A stretch of 47,490 nt of DNA, taken from Chromatiaceae bacterium. GTDB taxonomy: Bacteria > Pseudomonadota > Gammaproteobacteria > Chromatiales > Chromatiaceae. Below the pieces are notes generated by a model. That model was not told the origin of the DNA, made no database searches, and saw only the letters and a program-made list of their open reading frames with translations. Location of the stretch: contig JACKMP010000011.1 in NCBI GenBank assembly GCA_024235315.1, forward strand, positions 1-47,490, given 5' to 3'. Made by a program: the position numbers and the translations under genes. Positions 23,622 to 31,918 of the stretch are shown piece after piece. The stretch's first letter is position 1. Every line of letters begins with the position of its first letter.

Positions 23622-24596
23622 CTAGGGCCTGCCGGATTCGCGGCCGGTGGTCTCCAGCAGGCGGGTGGCGTCCCGGATCACCAGTACTGTTCGCAGAGTG
23701 TCGGTGGTTGATGACAGCCATGCAACCAGCCGCTGCCAGTCAGCACGGACCAGTTTCCACAGTGTACCTGTCGGCATTTCGATATAGGCACCATCGCGGT
23801 TGACGACGATGCGCCCGTTCGCCAGATCTTCCGGCGAGCCGTTCGCCAGCAGGTCCCAGTCGATTCGATATCCTTGTTCTTTCGCCTGCTCCAGCCCGGC
23901 GGCAAGCTGCAGCGCTTCGTTGGCGGCGCGGCTGCAGGCCTCCGATTTTTGCCGCCGACCGCCGGTGTCGGTAAATTCGCAGCGGAACAGCTGCCCACTT
24001 TCGAATGTCGGAGGGGTGTTTGGCGCGAAGTACCAGGTCCCCGCAGTCACCTGGGGGTATTGGTGATCAGAGGGGCTGTTCCCCGCCAGCACACTGCAGT
24101 CGTTGTATCCGCAGAATCGGCCGAGAATCTGTTCGTCGATCACCTGTTCAGTGTCCGGACGCAGCGCCGAGACAGCAATCGGCAGGCCTTCTATCACGAT
24201 GAGGACCTGGTCTTGTGCATCGACCTGGATGCCGAGTGTGGCGCCGTCGGCGAGACGCGCGTGTGATGACTCCAGGCGCGATATGAGATCCCGGGTGCCG
24301 GCCCGCCAGCTCGCCAGTTTGGCACGGCGCCCGGAGGTACTGGCCCGCTCGGTCGCGGCGCTGTGGAGTTCCTGTCGATAGCTCTCGAGCAGCACGTCCA
24401 GGGCGATGTTGGCGAAGTCCCACTGTACCGCGGCATCCGCCTGGTGCACCTGTCGGGCCACTGTGGCCAGGCGTGTCGGCTGCAGCTCGATACGACCGCC
24501 GGATTGTGCCGCCGATGGCGCGTCATGTGCCGTGCCCATACTGGACAGCAGTGCCGCAAGCAGGGCGATGGAGTGAAAGAATTGCGCGGGACGCAT
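23622..24596 (-). CDS. Secreted protein of unknown function
   Basis: A 324-residue protein with a signal peptide (about residues 1-23, ending SMGTAHA-like). The mature part has a helical region rich in Gln/Arg/Ala (about 40-120), then a beta-rich part with a cysteine-containing block, CGYNDCSVLAGNSPSDHQYP, and LFRCEFTDTGGRRQKSEAC. The four cysteines could form two disulfides. The C-terminal helix runs to residue 324. I recognise no family. It lies between tRNA-Arg and a divergent GT39 gene and shows no operon partner. Confidence 0.7.
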   Translation of the reverse strand: MRPAQFFHSIALLAALLSSMGTAHDAPSAAQSGGRIELQPTRLATVARQVHQADAAVQWDFANIALDVLLESYRQELHSAATERASTSGRRAKLASWRAGTRDLISRLESSHARLADGATLGIQVDAQDQVLIVIEGLPIAVSALRPDTEQVIDEQILGRFCGYNDCSVLAGNSPSDHQYPQVTAGTWYFAPNTPPTFESGQLFRCEFTDTGGRRQKSEACSRAANEALQLAAGLEQAKEQGYRIDWDLLANGSPEDLANGRIVVNRDGAYIEMPTGTLWKLVRADWQRLVAWLSSTTDTLRTVLVIRDATRLLETTGRESGRP

Positions 24597-24816
24597 GTGG
24601 CGGCCGGTGGTTGGCAGTGTTGGCGGTATCCTAACGTGCCGGGTCGCGGGAAGGCAGCGCTGTCGTTAACAATTCCTTAAGTTCCGCAAACTAGAATCGG
24701 CGAACTGTTGGGACGGCGCCAACTGCTGTGTATCCGCGACAGTTTCCGGCGCGGTGAGCGCAAGCCAGGGTGGTGGATTCCGCCCGTTCTTCCACGATGT
24801 TCAGCTTGGTGAAAGC

Positions 24817-26385
24817 GTGACCCGAATCCTCGAGGCATTTCTTGCCAGCCGCGCAGCCATCGCCGTGGCGCTTGTGGTCGCGATGATCTGGGGATTCTGG
24901 TCGCCACCGCTGTATGACCTTGACGAGGGCGCGTTCAGCGAAGCCACCCGGGAGATGATGGTATCCGGCAACTATGCGTCAATCTTTCTCAACGCTGAGC
25001 CGCGTCACGACAAACCTATCCTGATCTATTGGCTGCAGGCGGCGTCGGCGCACCTGTTCGGGCTCAACGAGTTCGCGTTGCGCCTGCCATCGGTACTGGC
25101 CGGCCTGACATGGGTGTGGGCGCTGTTCGCTTTCACCCGACGCCACCTCGATGGCGTCACGGCCGGTGTTGCCGCGATGCTGTTGGCGCTGTCCCTGTTT
25201 GTCGGTCTGATCGCCAAGGCCGCTGTTGCCGATGCGTTGCTCAACCTGTTTCTGGCGTTGGCGCTGTTCGATATCTACAACCATTTTCGTCATCCGTCGC
25301 GGTACCTGCTGCTGCGTATCTTCGTCTGGCTGGGTCTCGGGTTTCTGACCAAGGGCCCGGTGGCCGTGGTGTTTCCGGTGCTCGTCAGTGGTCTGTTGTA
25401 CCTCGGCGACGGTCGCGGGCGGGAGTGGCTGCGTCTGGTGTTCGATCCGATGGGACTGCTGCTGTTCGTCGCCATCGTTCTGCCGTGGCATATCGCCGTC
25501 TACCTGGACAGCGGCTGGGCCTTCTTCGAGGGGTTTTATCTTCATCACAACCTGGCGCGTTATGGCAACGCTATGGAGGGGCACAGTGGCGGCGTCTTCT
25601 ACTACGCGCTGGTGGCGCCCCTGCTGCTGATGCCGTTCAGCGGTTGGTTCCTGAACACTCTGGGCAATTGGCGCGCGGCACTCGGCGATCCGCTGGACCG
25701 CTTCGCCTGGTTGTGGTTCTTCAGCGTACTGCTGGTGTTTTCGTTTTCCGGCACCAAGCTGCCGCACTACATGCTGTACGGCATCACGGGAGTGGTGCTG
25801 TTGATGGCGAGGTACCGGGACCGGTTGCACAACGCCTGGCTGGGTTTTGTGCCACCACTGATTCTTCTGGGAGCACTGAGTGTGCTGCCGCAGCTTTTTG
25901 AGTACCTGGCTCGGAACACGGCGCGTGACTACGATCGTGGCCTGTTCGAGGCGGGCGCTCAGGCGTTCAGTGGTTGGCCGCAGCTGCTGTGTGTTTTCGC
26001 CCTGGCGTTGGCCGTGCTTTTCGTTTTCCTGCCGTTGTCACTATGGCGTCGCCTGCTGTTGATCGGCTTCGCCCAAGCCGCGCTGGTTGCCGGTGTCATT
26101 GTGCCGACCGTATTGGATGTGCTGCAGGCCGGCCCGAAGGCGGCAGGTTTGTTTGCAGGTGAACAGGGTAAGGATGTCGTGTTCTACCGCGTCTACCAGC
26201 CCAGCGTCAGCGTGTACCGTCAGCAGGTCATCACACATGAACCGGCGGTACCGGGGCAGTGGGTCTATGTCCGTTCCGATCATGTCGCCGAGTTCCTGGC
26301 ACAACCCTCGCCATACCGCAAACACATCGTGTTCAGTCAGCCGCCTGCGACGCTGATCGCCATCGACGCAAAACCGGCCGATTGA
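24817..26385 (+). CDS. GT39-family membrane glycosyltransferase (ArnT-like)
   Basis: A GT-C fold glycosyltransferase of about 522 residues with roughly a dozen membrane helices. The first periplasmic loop carries LYDLDEGAFSEATREMM, the acidic catalytic region of the GT39/ArnT group, followed by HDKPILIYWLQAAS and LRLPSVLAG; later GLGFLTKGPVAVVFP and SFSGTKLPHYML are also typical. Such enzymes move a sugar from undecaprenyl phosphate to lipid A, protein or glycan. Two GTG starts are possible: 24754, or 24817 with a GGTGA Shine-Dalgarno-like sequence; I prefer the latter. The PAP2 gene follows two bases after its stop, suggesting a joint role in lipid-linked sugar metabolism. Confidence 0.82.
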   Translation: MTRILEAFLASRAAIAVALVVAMIWGFWSPPLYDLDEGAFSEATREMMVSGNYASIFLNAEPRHDKPILIYWLQAASAHLFGLNEFALRLPSVLAGLTWVWALFAFTRRHLDGVTAGVAAMLLALSLFVGLIAKAAVADALLNLFLALALFDIYNHFRHPSRYLLLRIFVWLGLGFLTKGPVAVVFPVLVSGLLYLGDGRGREWLRLVFDPMGLLLFVAIVLPWHIAVYLDSGWAFFEGFYLHHNLARYGNAMEGHSGGVFYYALVAPLLLMPFSGWFLNTLGNWRAALGDPLDRFAWLWFFSVLLVFSFSGTKLPHYMLYGITGVVLLMARYRDRLHNAWLGFVPPLILLGALSVLPQLFEYLARNTARDYDRGLFEAGAQAFSGWPQLLCVFALALAVLFVFLPLSLWRRLLLIGFAQAALVAGVIVPTVLDVLQAGPKAAGLFAGEQGKDVVFYRVYQPSVSVYRQQVITHEPAVPGQWVYVRSDHVAEFLAQPSPYRKHIVFSQPPATLIAIDAKPAD

Positions 26386-26387
26386 TC

Positions 26388-27239
26388 ATGGTTGTGGAAT
26401 TCTCCCTGCACAGGCTGAGACAGGCGCTGCACACGGCCAACGAGCGTCTGATCGGACGCGGCACCGCGGGTGTGGTCGAGCTGCTGTTGGTGGCTATCGC
26501 GATCGTCGCCCTGGGGATTGGCGTGTCGCTGGCGAGCGGCGGCTATCACGGCGGTTTCCATTTTCTGCACCACATCAGCCAGGCGGCGTTGCCGGAAGAG
26601 GCCTGGGAATGGCTGACCTGGTTCGGTGACGGCCGCGTGCTGCTGGTGGTCAGTCTGCTGTTCGTGCGGCGGCGCCCGGAGATCTTCTGGGCAATGATCG
26701 TCGGCGCGGTGATCGGCGGACTGTATGCCCGTGGGATGAAGGTCTGGTTCGACGAACTGCGTCCGCCCGCAGTATTGTCACCTGCCGAGATCCACCTGAT
26801 CGGCTCGGCACTCAGCCGTCACAGTTTTCCCTCAGGTCACACGCTGACTGTATTTCTGTTTGCCGGGGTGCTGTTCGCTCACGTTGATGCATGGCGTTGG
26901 CGGGTGCTGCTGCTCGCGGTGGCGGCGATGGTGGGTGTCAGCCGGGTCGCGCTGGGTGTGCACTGGCCGCAGGACGTGATCGCCGGCGCATTCAGCGGCC
27001 TGATGATTGCCGCGTTGGCGGTCTGGATCACGCGCTACTGGCGCATCGGGCTGCGGCCAGGCATCCATGTCTGGTTGCTGACCTTGCCGGCGGCCGCGCT
27101 GGTGCTGGTGCTGTTCGATCACCAGGGCAATCCCTGGGAGCCGGAATTGATCATCCCCATGGTAGTTATCGGCGTGCTGGTGCTGGTGACCAACTATCGC
27201 GATCTGTTCGCACTGCAGCGCGGCTCACGCGCCGACTGA
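26388..27239 (+). CDS. PAP2-family membrane phosphatase
   Basis: A 283-residue protein with about six membrane helices and the three phosphatase motifs: KVWFDELRPP (KX6RP), the central PSGHT with its catalytic histidine, and SRVALGVHWPQD (SRX5HX3D). These enzymes remove phosphate from lipid phosphates such as undecaprenyl pyrophosphate or lipid A at the periplasmic face. A further pair of hydrophobic segments follows the last motif. The ATG at 26388 lies two bases after the GT39 stop, so the two are cotranscribed; the phosphatase may recycle the lipid carrier used by its neighbour. Confidence 0.87.
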   Translation: MVVEFSLHRLRQALHTANERLIGRGTAGVVELLLVAIAIVALGIGVSLASGGYHGGFHFLHHISQAALPEEAWEWLTWFGDGRVLLVVSLLFVRRRPEIFWAMIVGAVIGGLYARGMKVWFDELRPPAVLSPAEIHLIGSALSRHSFPSGHTLTVFLFAGVLFAHVDAWRWRVLLLAVAAMVGVSRVALGVHWPQDVIAGAFSGLMIAALAVWITRYWRIGLRPGIHVWLLTLPAAALVLVLFDHQGNPWEPELIIPMVVIGVLVLVTNYRDLFALQRGSRAD

Positions 27240-27377
27240 TGGGCCGCTGCGCCCGCTGGCCCCAAACCAATGAATGCTATGCTCAAGCAGGTTCCTTAAT
27301 GAACGTGCCGGGCATTTGCCGGGCCTTGGGAGGGCCGTGACTGCCACTGCAGTGCCGTCCGGCGCAAGGAAAAATCA

Positions 27378-29369
27378 TTGAGCATCAAGCCGCACGCCTT
27401 CGTGGCCATGCCGTTTGGCACCAAACCGGGCCCGGACGGGCAGCTGGTCGATTTCAACCGCGTCTATGACGAGCTGATACGGCCGGCGCTGGAACAGGCC
27501 GGCCTGACGGCGTTTCGGGCCGACGAGGAGACCCGCCCGGGCGACATCCGGGTGGACATGTTTCAGGAGCTTCTGATTGCCGATCTGGTGGTGGTCGACA
27601 TCACCATCGACAACCCCAATGTGTGGTACGAGCTGGGTGTGCGGCATGCGCTGCGCGCGCGGGGTGTGGTGCTGGTGTCCGGCGGTCACTCGAGCAAGGC
27701 GTTCGATGTCTATACCGACCGCAAGCTGCGCTACGGGATCCGCGATGGCGGCCCCGACCCGGAAACCGTCGCGTCTGACTGCGAGCATATGCGTGACATG
27801 ATCGCTGCCACCATGGAGTCCTGGCACGGGCGCAAGATGAGCCCGGTCTATCAACTCATTCCCAATCTGAAAGAGCCCGACTGGCAAAGCCTGCGGGTCG
27901 GCAATTTCCGCGAGTTCTGGGAGGCCTACGATGCCTGGGAGGAGAAGATCAGCCGTGCGCGACGCAAGGGGCGTGTCGGCGACATGCTGGTGCTGGCCGA
28001 CGAGGCACCGGTATCGGCATTTCGTGCCAGTGCCTGGATCCGCTCCGGCAAGGCGCTGCGCAGGATAGGCCACTACGGATTTGCCCTGGAGCAGTTGGAA
28101 AAGGGGCTGGCGATCGAACCGGAAAACCTGGCGGGTCTTCGCGAAAAGGGCATGTGCCTGCAACGTCTTGCGCTGCAGGGCCGGCGCGGGTTCGAACTGG
28201 AAATGGCCCGCAGCCACTACCGGACAATCCTGCAGGACCATCCAAGGGACGCCGAGACCTGGGCACTGCTTGGCCGGGTGGAGAAAGACGCGTGGACATC
28301 GATCTGGCGTCAGCCTGATGCGAGCGCAGCACAGCGCATCGAGGACGCGCGTTACGAGGATGCCCTGTTGCGTGCCGCGGTCAGCTGTTACGGCACCGCG
28401 TTCCGGTCAGACCCCAAACACTACTACTCGGGCATCAATGCGCTGACGCTGATGCATCTCCAGGAGCACCTGATCGGCGACGGCGCCTACCTTGCAACCA
28501 TGGAGATCATGGGCGGTGCGGTGCGTTTCGCGGCCGAGTGCGAAGAGGACCCGGAAAAGCTGTACTGGGCACGTTCGACGCTGGGTGATCTGCAGGTGCT
28601 GCTCGGGACGCAGGCGTCTGTTCAATCCGCGTACAAGGAGGCGGTGGCGGTCAACCGTGACAGCTGGTTTGCGTTGGATTCGAGTCGCCAGCAGCTTCTG
28701 ATGCTGCAGGAGCTCGGGTTCAGGCCCGAGAACGTCAGTGCCGGCCTGGAGGTGTTCGACCGTGCCATGAAACGCATGCCAGTGCCAGGCCGCGAATGGG
28801 AGCCGCGTAATGTATTCGTATTTGCCGGTCATATGGTCGATGCACCGGACCGCGACCAGCCGCGTTTTCCGGAAGACATGATCGAATCGGCCAGCGAGCG
28901 TATTGCCTCCGTGTTGCACGACCTCGGCGCCTGTCCCGAGGACCTGGCACTGACGCAGGGTGCCTGCGGGGCCGACCTGCTGTTTACCGAGGCCTGCCAG
29001 TCCCTGGGCGTCCAGGTGACCTGGTTGCAGCCATTCGACGAGCCTGAGTTCATCCGCCGGTCGGTGGTGCATTGCGGCGAGCACTGGCGCGACCGTTACC
29101 TCGCCGCGCGTCAACGACTGCAGCAGCCGATCCTGGCCGCGCCCAAGGAACTGGGCGAGCCACCAGACTACACCGAACCCGGCTATGCCTACGAGCGCTG
29201 CAATCGCTGGATGCTGTACACCGCGCTGGTGTGGGGCATCGGCAAGGTGCATTTCATCTGCCTGTGGAACGGCGCCCGGGGTGACGGCCCCGGTGGCACT
29301 GCGGATATGTACGACGAGGTGGCCAAGCGCACCGGGCAGGTGCACTGGATCGATACCCGACAACTCTGA
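27378..29369 (+). CDS. DUF4071/TPR/SLOG-like protein, conflict-system type
   Basis: A 663-residue soluble multidomain protein. Residues 1-150 show a nucleoside 2-deoxyribosyltransferase-like fold: FVAMPFG (8-14) and IADLVVVDITIDNPN followed by YELG (84-87), whose glutamate E85 matches the catalytic glutamate of that superfamily. Residues about 215-470 are TPR-like helical repeats (DUF4071, similar to the regulatory region of the eukaryotic kinase ASK1/MAP3K5). Residues about 478-600 look like a SLOG (nucleotide-ligand Rossmann) domain, with VFVFAGHMVD and GACGADLLFTEACQSLGV. The tail LWNGARGDGPGGTADM (about 627-642) recurs in many bacterial conflict proteins. The TTG start has AAGGA seven bases upstream. 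It precedes a patatin gene by 69 bases, suggesting a sensor/effector pair; function is inferred. Confidence 0.8.
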   Translation: MSIKPHAFVAMPFGTKPGPDGQLVDFNRVYDELIRPALEQAGLTAFRADEETRPGDIRVDMFQELLIADLVVVDITIDNPNVWYELGVRHALRARGVVLVSGGHSSKAFDVYTDRKLRYGIRDGGPDPETVASDCEHMRDMIAATMESWHGRKMSPVYQLIPNLKEPDWQSLRVGNFREFWEAYDAWEEKISRARRKGRVGDMLVLADEAPVSAFRASAWIRSGKALRRIGHYGFALEQLEKGLAIEPENLAGLREKGMCLQRLALQGRRGFELEMARSHYRTILQDHPRDAETWALLGRVEKDAWTSIWRQPDASAAQRIEDARYEDALLRAAVSCYGTAFRSDPKHYYSGINALTLMHLQEHLIGDGAYLATMEIMGGAVRFAAECEEDPEKLYWARSTLGDLQVLLGTQASVQSAYKEAVAVNRDSWFALDSSRQQLLMLQELGFRPENVSAGLEVFDRAMKRMPVPGREWEPRNVFVFAGHMVDAPDRDQPRFPEDMIESASERIASVLHDLGACPEDLALTQGACGADLLFTEACQSLGVQVTWLQPFDEPEFIRRSVVHCGEHWRDRYLAARQRLQQPILAAPKELGEPPDYTEPGYAYERCNRWMLYTALVWGIGKVHFICLWNGARGDGPGGTADMYDEVAKRTGQVHWIDTRQL

Positions 29370-29438
29370 CACACAAGTTGCCTATGCTTACGGCATCATG
29401 CCGACCGAACGGGCGGCTGCAACGTGGGGACAATTGAA

Positions 29439-30629
29439 ATGCAAGAAAGGTTACGGCAACGAATCAGCGCGCCGGGGGCGAAGAAGATCCTGGCCTGCGA
29501 TGGGGGTGGCATCCTCGGCATGATGTCGGTCGAGATCCTCGGCAGGATCGAAAGTGACCTGCGTCGCTTGACCGGGAAGCCGCAGCTGGTCCTGGCCGAC
29601 TGGTTCGACTTCACCTGCGGCACCAGTACCGGCGCGATCATCGCTGCCTGCATCGCCTGTGGCATGTCGGTCGACCAGGTACGGCAGTTCTACGTGGACA
29701 GCGGCAAGGATATGTTCGACAAGGCCTCGCTGCTCAAGCGCCTGCGTTACAGTTACAACGACGAACCGCTGGCGCGCATGTTGCAGACCGAACTCGACAA
29801 GGCGCTCGGCTACACTGTCCGCGACGGGCAACCGCATGCGACGCTCGGCGATGATGGCCTGCGCACGCTGCTGATGATGGTGCTGCGCAACCACACGACC
29901 GATTCGCCCTGGCCGGTCAGCAACAATCCCGGCGGCCGCTACAACCAGCGTGTCCGCGACGACGGGACGCCGCGCCTCGACTGCAACCTGGACCTGCCGT
30001 TGTGGCAGCTGGTGCGTGCCAGCACCGCAGCACCGACCTTCTTTCCGCCGGAGGTCGTTACCTTTGCTGAGGGCACTGAGCACGAATACCAGTTCGTGTT
30101 CGTCGACGGCGGGGTGACCACCTACAACAATCCCGCCTATCTCGCATTCCAGATGGCCACTGCGGCGCCGTACGGGATCAACTGGGCCACCGGCAGCGAC
30201 AGGTTGTTGGTGGTCTCGGTGGGTACCGGCAAGGCGGCCAATGCCCGGCTGGACCTGCAAGCCGACGACCTGTGGCTGCTCGATCACGCCAAGAACATCC
30301 CCTCGGCGTTGATGAACGCGGCAGTCGATGGTTGGGATATGGCCTGCCGCACGATCGGTGAATGCCGCTTCGGCAGCGAGATCGATCGGGAGTTCGGTAG
30401 CGCGGCAGTGGAGGCGGGGAGCACCAGCGGCAGGTTGTTTTCCTATGTGCGCTACGACCCCGATGTCACGCCAGCCGGGCTCGGCCGGTTAGGTCTCACC
30501 GACGTCGACTCGGCACACGTGCGCCTGATGGACAGTACCGATCACATCGCCGAGATACAGAAGGTGGGCTCCACCTACAGCGTGCAGCACGTGGACATCG
30601 AGCGGCACTTTGCCGGATTCCTCGACTAG
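29439..30629 (+). CDS. Patatin-like phospholipase, probable effector
   Basis: A 396-residue patatin-family lipid hydrolase. The oxyanion loop is DGGGILG (21-27), the nucleophile S63 lies in GTSTGA, and the dyad aspartate D223 in FVDGGVTTYNNP. The catalytic set is complete, so it should be active. There is no signal peptide, which fits an intracellular enzyme attacking the inner membrane, as in CapV effectors of CBASS. I chose ATG 29439, with GGGGA eight bases upstream; GTG 29424 is an alternative. It follows the DUF4071/SLOG gene, which may control it. Its TAG stop overlaps the stop of the convergent NlpC gene in a shared CTAG. Confidence 0.85.
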   Translation: MQERLRQRISAPGAKKILACDGGGILGMMSVEILGRIESDLRRLTGKPQLVLADWFDFTCGTSTGAIIAACIACGMSVDQVRQFYVDSGKDMFDKASLLKRLRYSYNDEPLARMLQTELDKALGYTVRDGQPHATLGDDGLRTLLMMVLRNHTTDSPWPVSNNPGGRYNQRVRDDGTPRLDCNLDLPLWQLVRASTAAPTFFPPEVVTFAEGTEHEYQFVFVDGGVTTYNNPAYLAFQMATAAPYGINWATGSDRLLVVSVGTGKAANARLDLQADDLWLLDHAKNIPSALMNAAVDGWDMACRTIGECRFGSEIDREFGSAAVEAGSTSGRLFSYVRYDPDVTPAGLGRLGLTDVDSAHVRLMDSTDHIAEIQKVGSTYSVQHVDIERHFAGFLD

Positions 30630-31126
30630 AGAAAGGTCTTGGCGGCTACCAGGTGGTCTTGCCAGTATGGATTGTCGAGTGATGCGCGACTGACCTGTTT
30701 GCCCGAAGAAGGGGCATGGATGAATACACCGTCGCCTTCATAGATCCCGACATGCCTGTCTTTGTCTCCACCGAGGCTGAAGAACAGGACATCGCCGGGC
30801 ATCAGATATCGACGTTGGGGCGAGCGCGCGGCGCGCCATTGCGAGGCAGTGGTGCGCGGTATCCGGATGCCGACCTGGCGGTGGGCGTACTGCACAAGTC
30901 CGCTGCAATCGAAGCCGCGCGGTGAATCACCGCCGTAGCGGTAGGGTGTGCCGATGGCCTGCCGGGCCGCGTCGACGACTGCGTGGCGTGTGTCGGATAC
31001 GGCATGAGGTGTACTGCCGTAGGCGGGCCGGGCGGGTTCGGACGGCGCGGTCGCGCAGCCCCCGAGGGCCAGCGTCGCCAGTCCTGCGATGATCGCCGTC
31101 TGCAGCCGTTTTTTCGCCAGCACCAT
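30626..31126 (-). CDS. NlpC/P60-family lipoprotein, cell-wall endopeptidase
   Basis: A 166-residue lipoprotein with lipobox LGGC (lipidated at C24) and an NlpC/P60 domain. The catalytic C74 lies in GFDCSGLVQYAH, H125 in RHVGIYEG, and the third residue H137 in FIHAPSSGK. It is of the Spr/MepS or NlpC type, which cleaves D-Glu-meso-DAP or DAP-DAP bonds in peptidoglycan. It lies convergent to the patatin gene, with four bases shared, and alone on its strand. Confidence 0.9.
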   Translation of the reverse strand: MVLAKKRLQTAIIAGLATLALGGCATAPSEPARPAYGSTPHAVSDTRHAVVDAARQAIGTPYRYGGDSPRGFDCSGLVQYAHRQVGIRIPRTTASQWRAARSPQRRYLMPGDVLFFSLGGDKDRHVGIYEGDGVFIHAPSSGKQVSRASLDNPYWQDHLVAAKTFL

Positions 31127-31240
31127 TCTGCCGCCGTCATGCCCCGATAGTCGGAAGCATAGTCGGCAATCGTGGGTACGCCTTTAGCGTCGCGGGCAGG
31201 CGAGGACTCCCTCACCTTCAGGTGATCTTTGCATCTTTTT

Positions 31241-31316
31241 CCTTCTCCCCTCGGGAGAAGGCTAGGGTGAGAGGTATCCCTCACCCCGACCCTCTCCCTG
31301 GGGGAGAGGGGGGAAT
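31241..31316. repeat. CCCTCACCCC-type palindromic repeat, copy 2 (composite)
   Basis: A perfect palindrome CCTTCTCCC-CTC-GGGAGAAGG (31241-31261) is followed by CTAGGGTGAG and then by the 21 bases shared with 7870-7890 (31278-31298) and their G-rich complement. Two such palindromes in tandem form a composite element in the 207-base gap between the NlpC gene and yceI. Confidence 0.65.
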
Positions 31317-31333
31317 CTTTTCCTGCCGGTGGG

Positions 31334-31918
31334 TCACTCTTCGCGGATGCCCTCGATGCCCAGCCACAGGTGGACCTCTTTCGACGCCGGCCCGAGATTG
31401 CGCAGGATGCCGAAGTCGGCCAGGGTCAACGTGGTGCGGCCTTCGAACCCGCGCCGGTAGCCGCCCCAGGGGTCGAAGCCGGCACCGATGTGACTCACCT
31501 CGATGGTGATCGGTCGGGTGACGCCGTGCAGCGTCAGGTTGCCAAGCAACTCACCTTTGCCATCACCACGATCGCGGTAGGACGTGCTGACGAAATGCGC
31601 CTGTGGGAACTGCTTCACATCGAGCAGGTCGTCATCGCGCAGATGCTTGTCGCGCTCGGCATGGTTGGAGTCGACACTGGCAGTGTCGATCGTGACCTCG
31701 ACCCTGGCGGCATCCGGGTTCGCCTCGTCGTAACTGAATTTACCGCCGAAGGTGTTGAATCGTCCGGTCAGCCAGCTGTAACCGAGATGCTTGATATGAA
31801 ACTGGATGAAGGCGTGGGCGCCCTTGGTGTCGATCACGTAATCGGAGGCGAGGGCGCCGCCGCTGAGCAACAGCAAGAGACCGGCGGCAAGGCGGGAGGG
31901 GGAATAGCGTTTCATCAT
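31334..31918 (-). CDS. yceI: YceI-family periplasmic protein
   Basis: A 194-residue YceI protein. A signal peptide (RLAAGLLLLLSGGALA) precedes the lipocalin-like barrel: DYVIDTKGAHAFIQFHIKHLGYSWLTGRFNTFGG, a TIDTASVDSNHAERDKHLRDDDLLD block, and LTLHGVTRPITIEV. Family members bind isoprenoid quinones or other lipophilic molecules. The start MMKRYS at 31918 overlaps the cytochrome b561 stop (ATGATGA), so the two genes are coupled, a common YceI arrangement. The longer frame to 32389 is just overlap with the cytochrome gene. Confidence 0.93.
   Translation of the reverse strand: MMKRYSPSRLAAGLLLLLSGGALASDYVIDTKGAHAFIQFHIKHLGYSWLTGRFNTFGGKFSYDEANPDAARVEVTIDTASVDSNHAERDKHLRDDDLLDVKQFPQAHFVSTSYRDRGDGKGELLGNLTLHGVTRPITIEVSHIGAGFDPWGGYRRGFEGRTTLTLADFGILRNLGPASKEVHLWLGIEGIREE

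Noticed and set aside
27378..30629. Canonical CBASS operon
   Set aside because: A patatin effector is present, but there is no CD-NTase, HORMA/TRIP13 or ubiquitin-like gene in the flanks.
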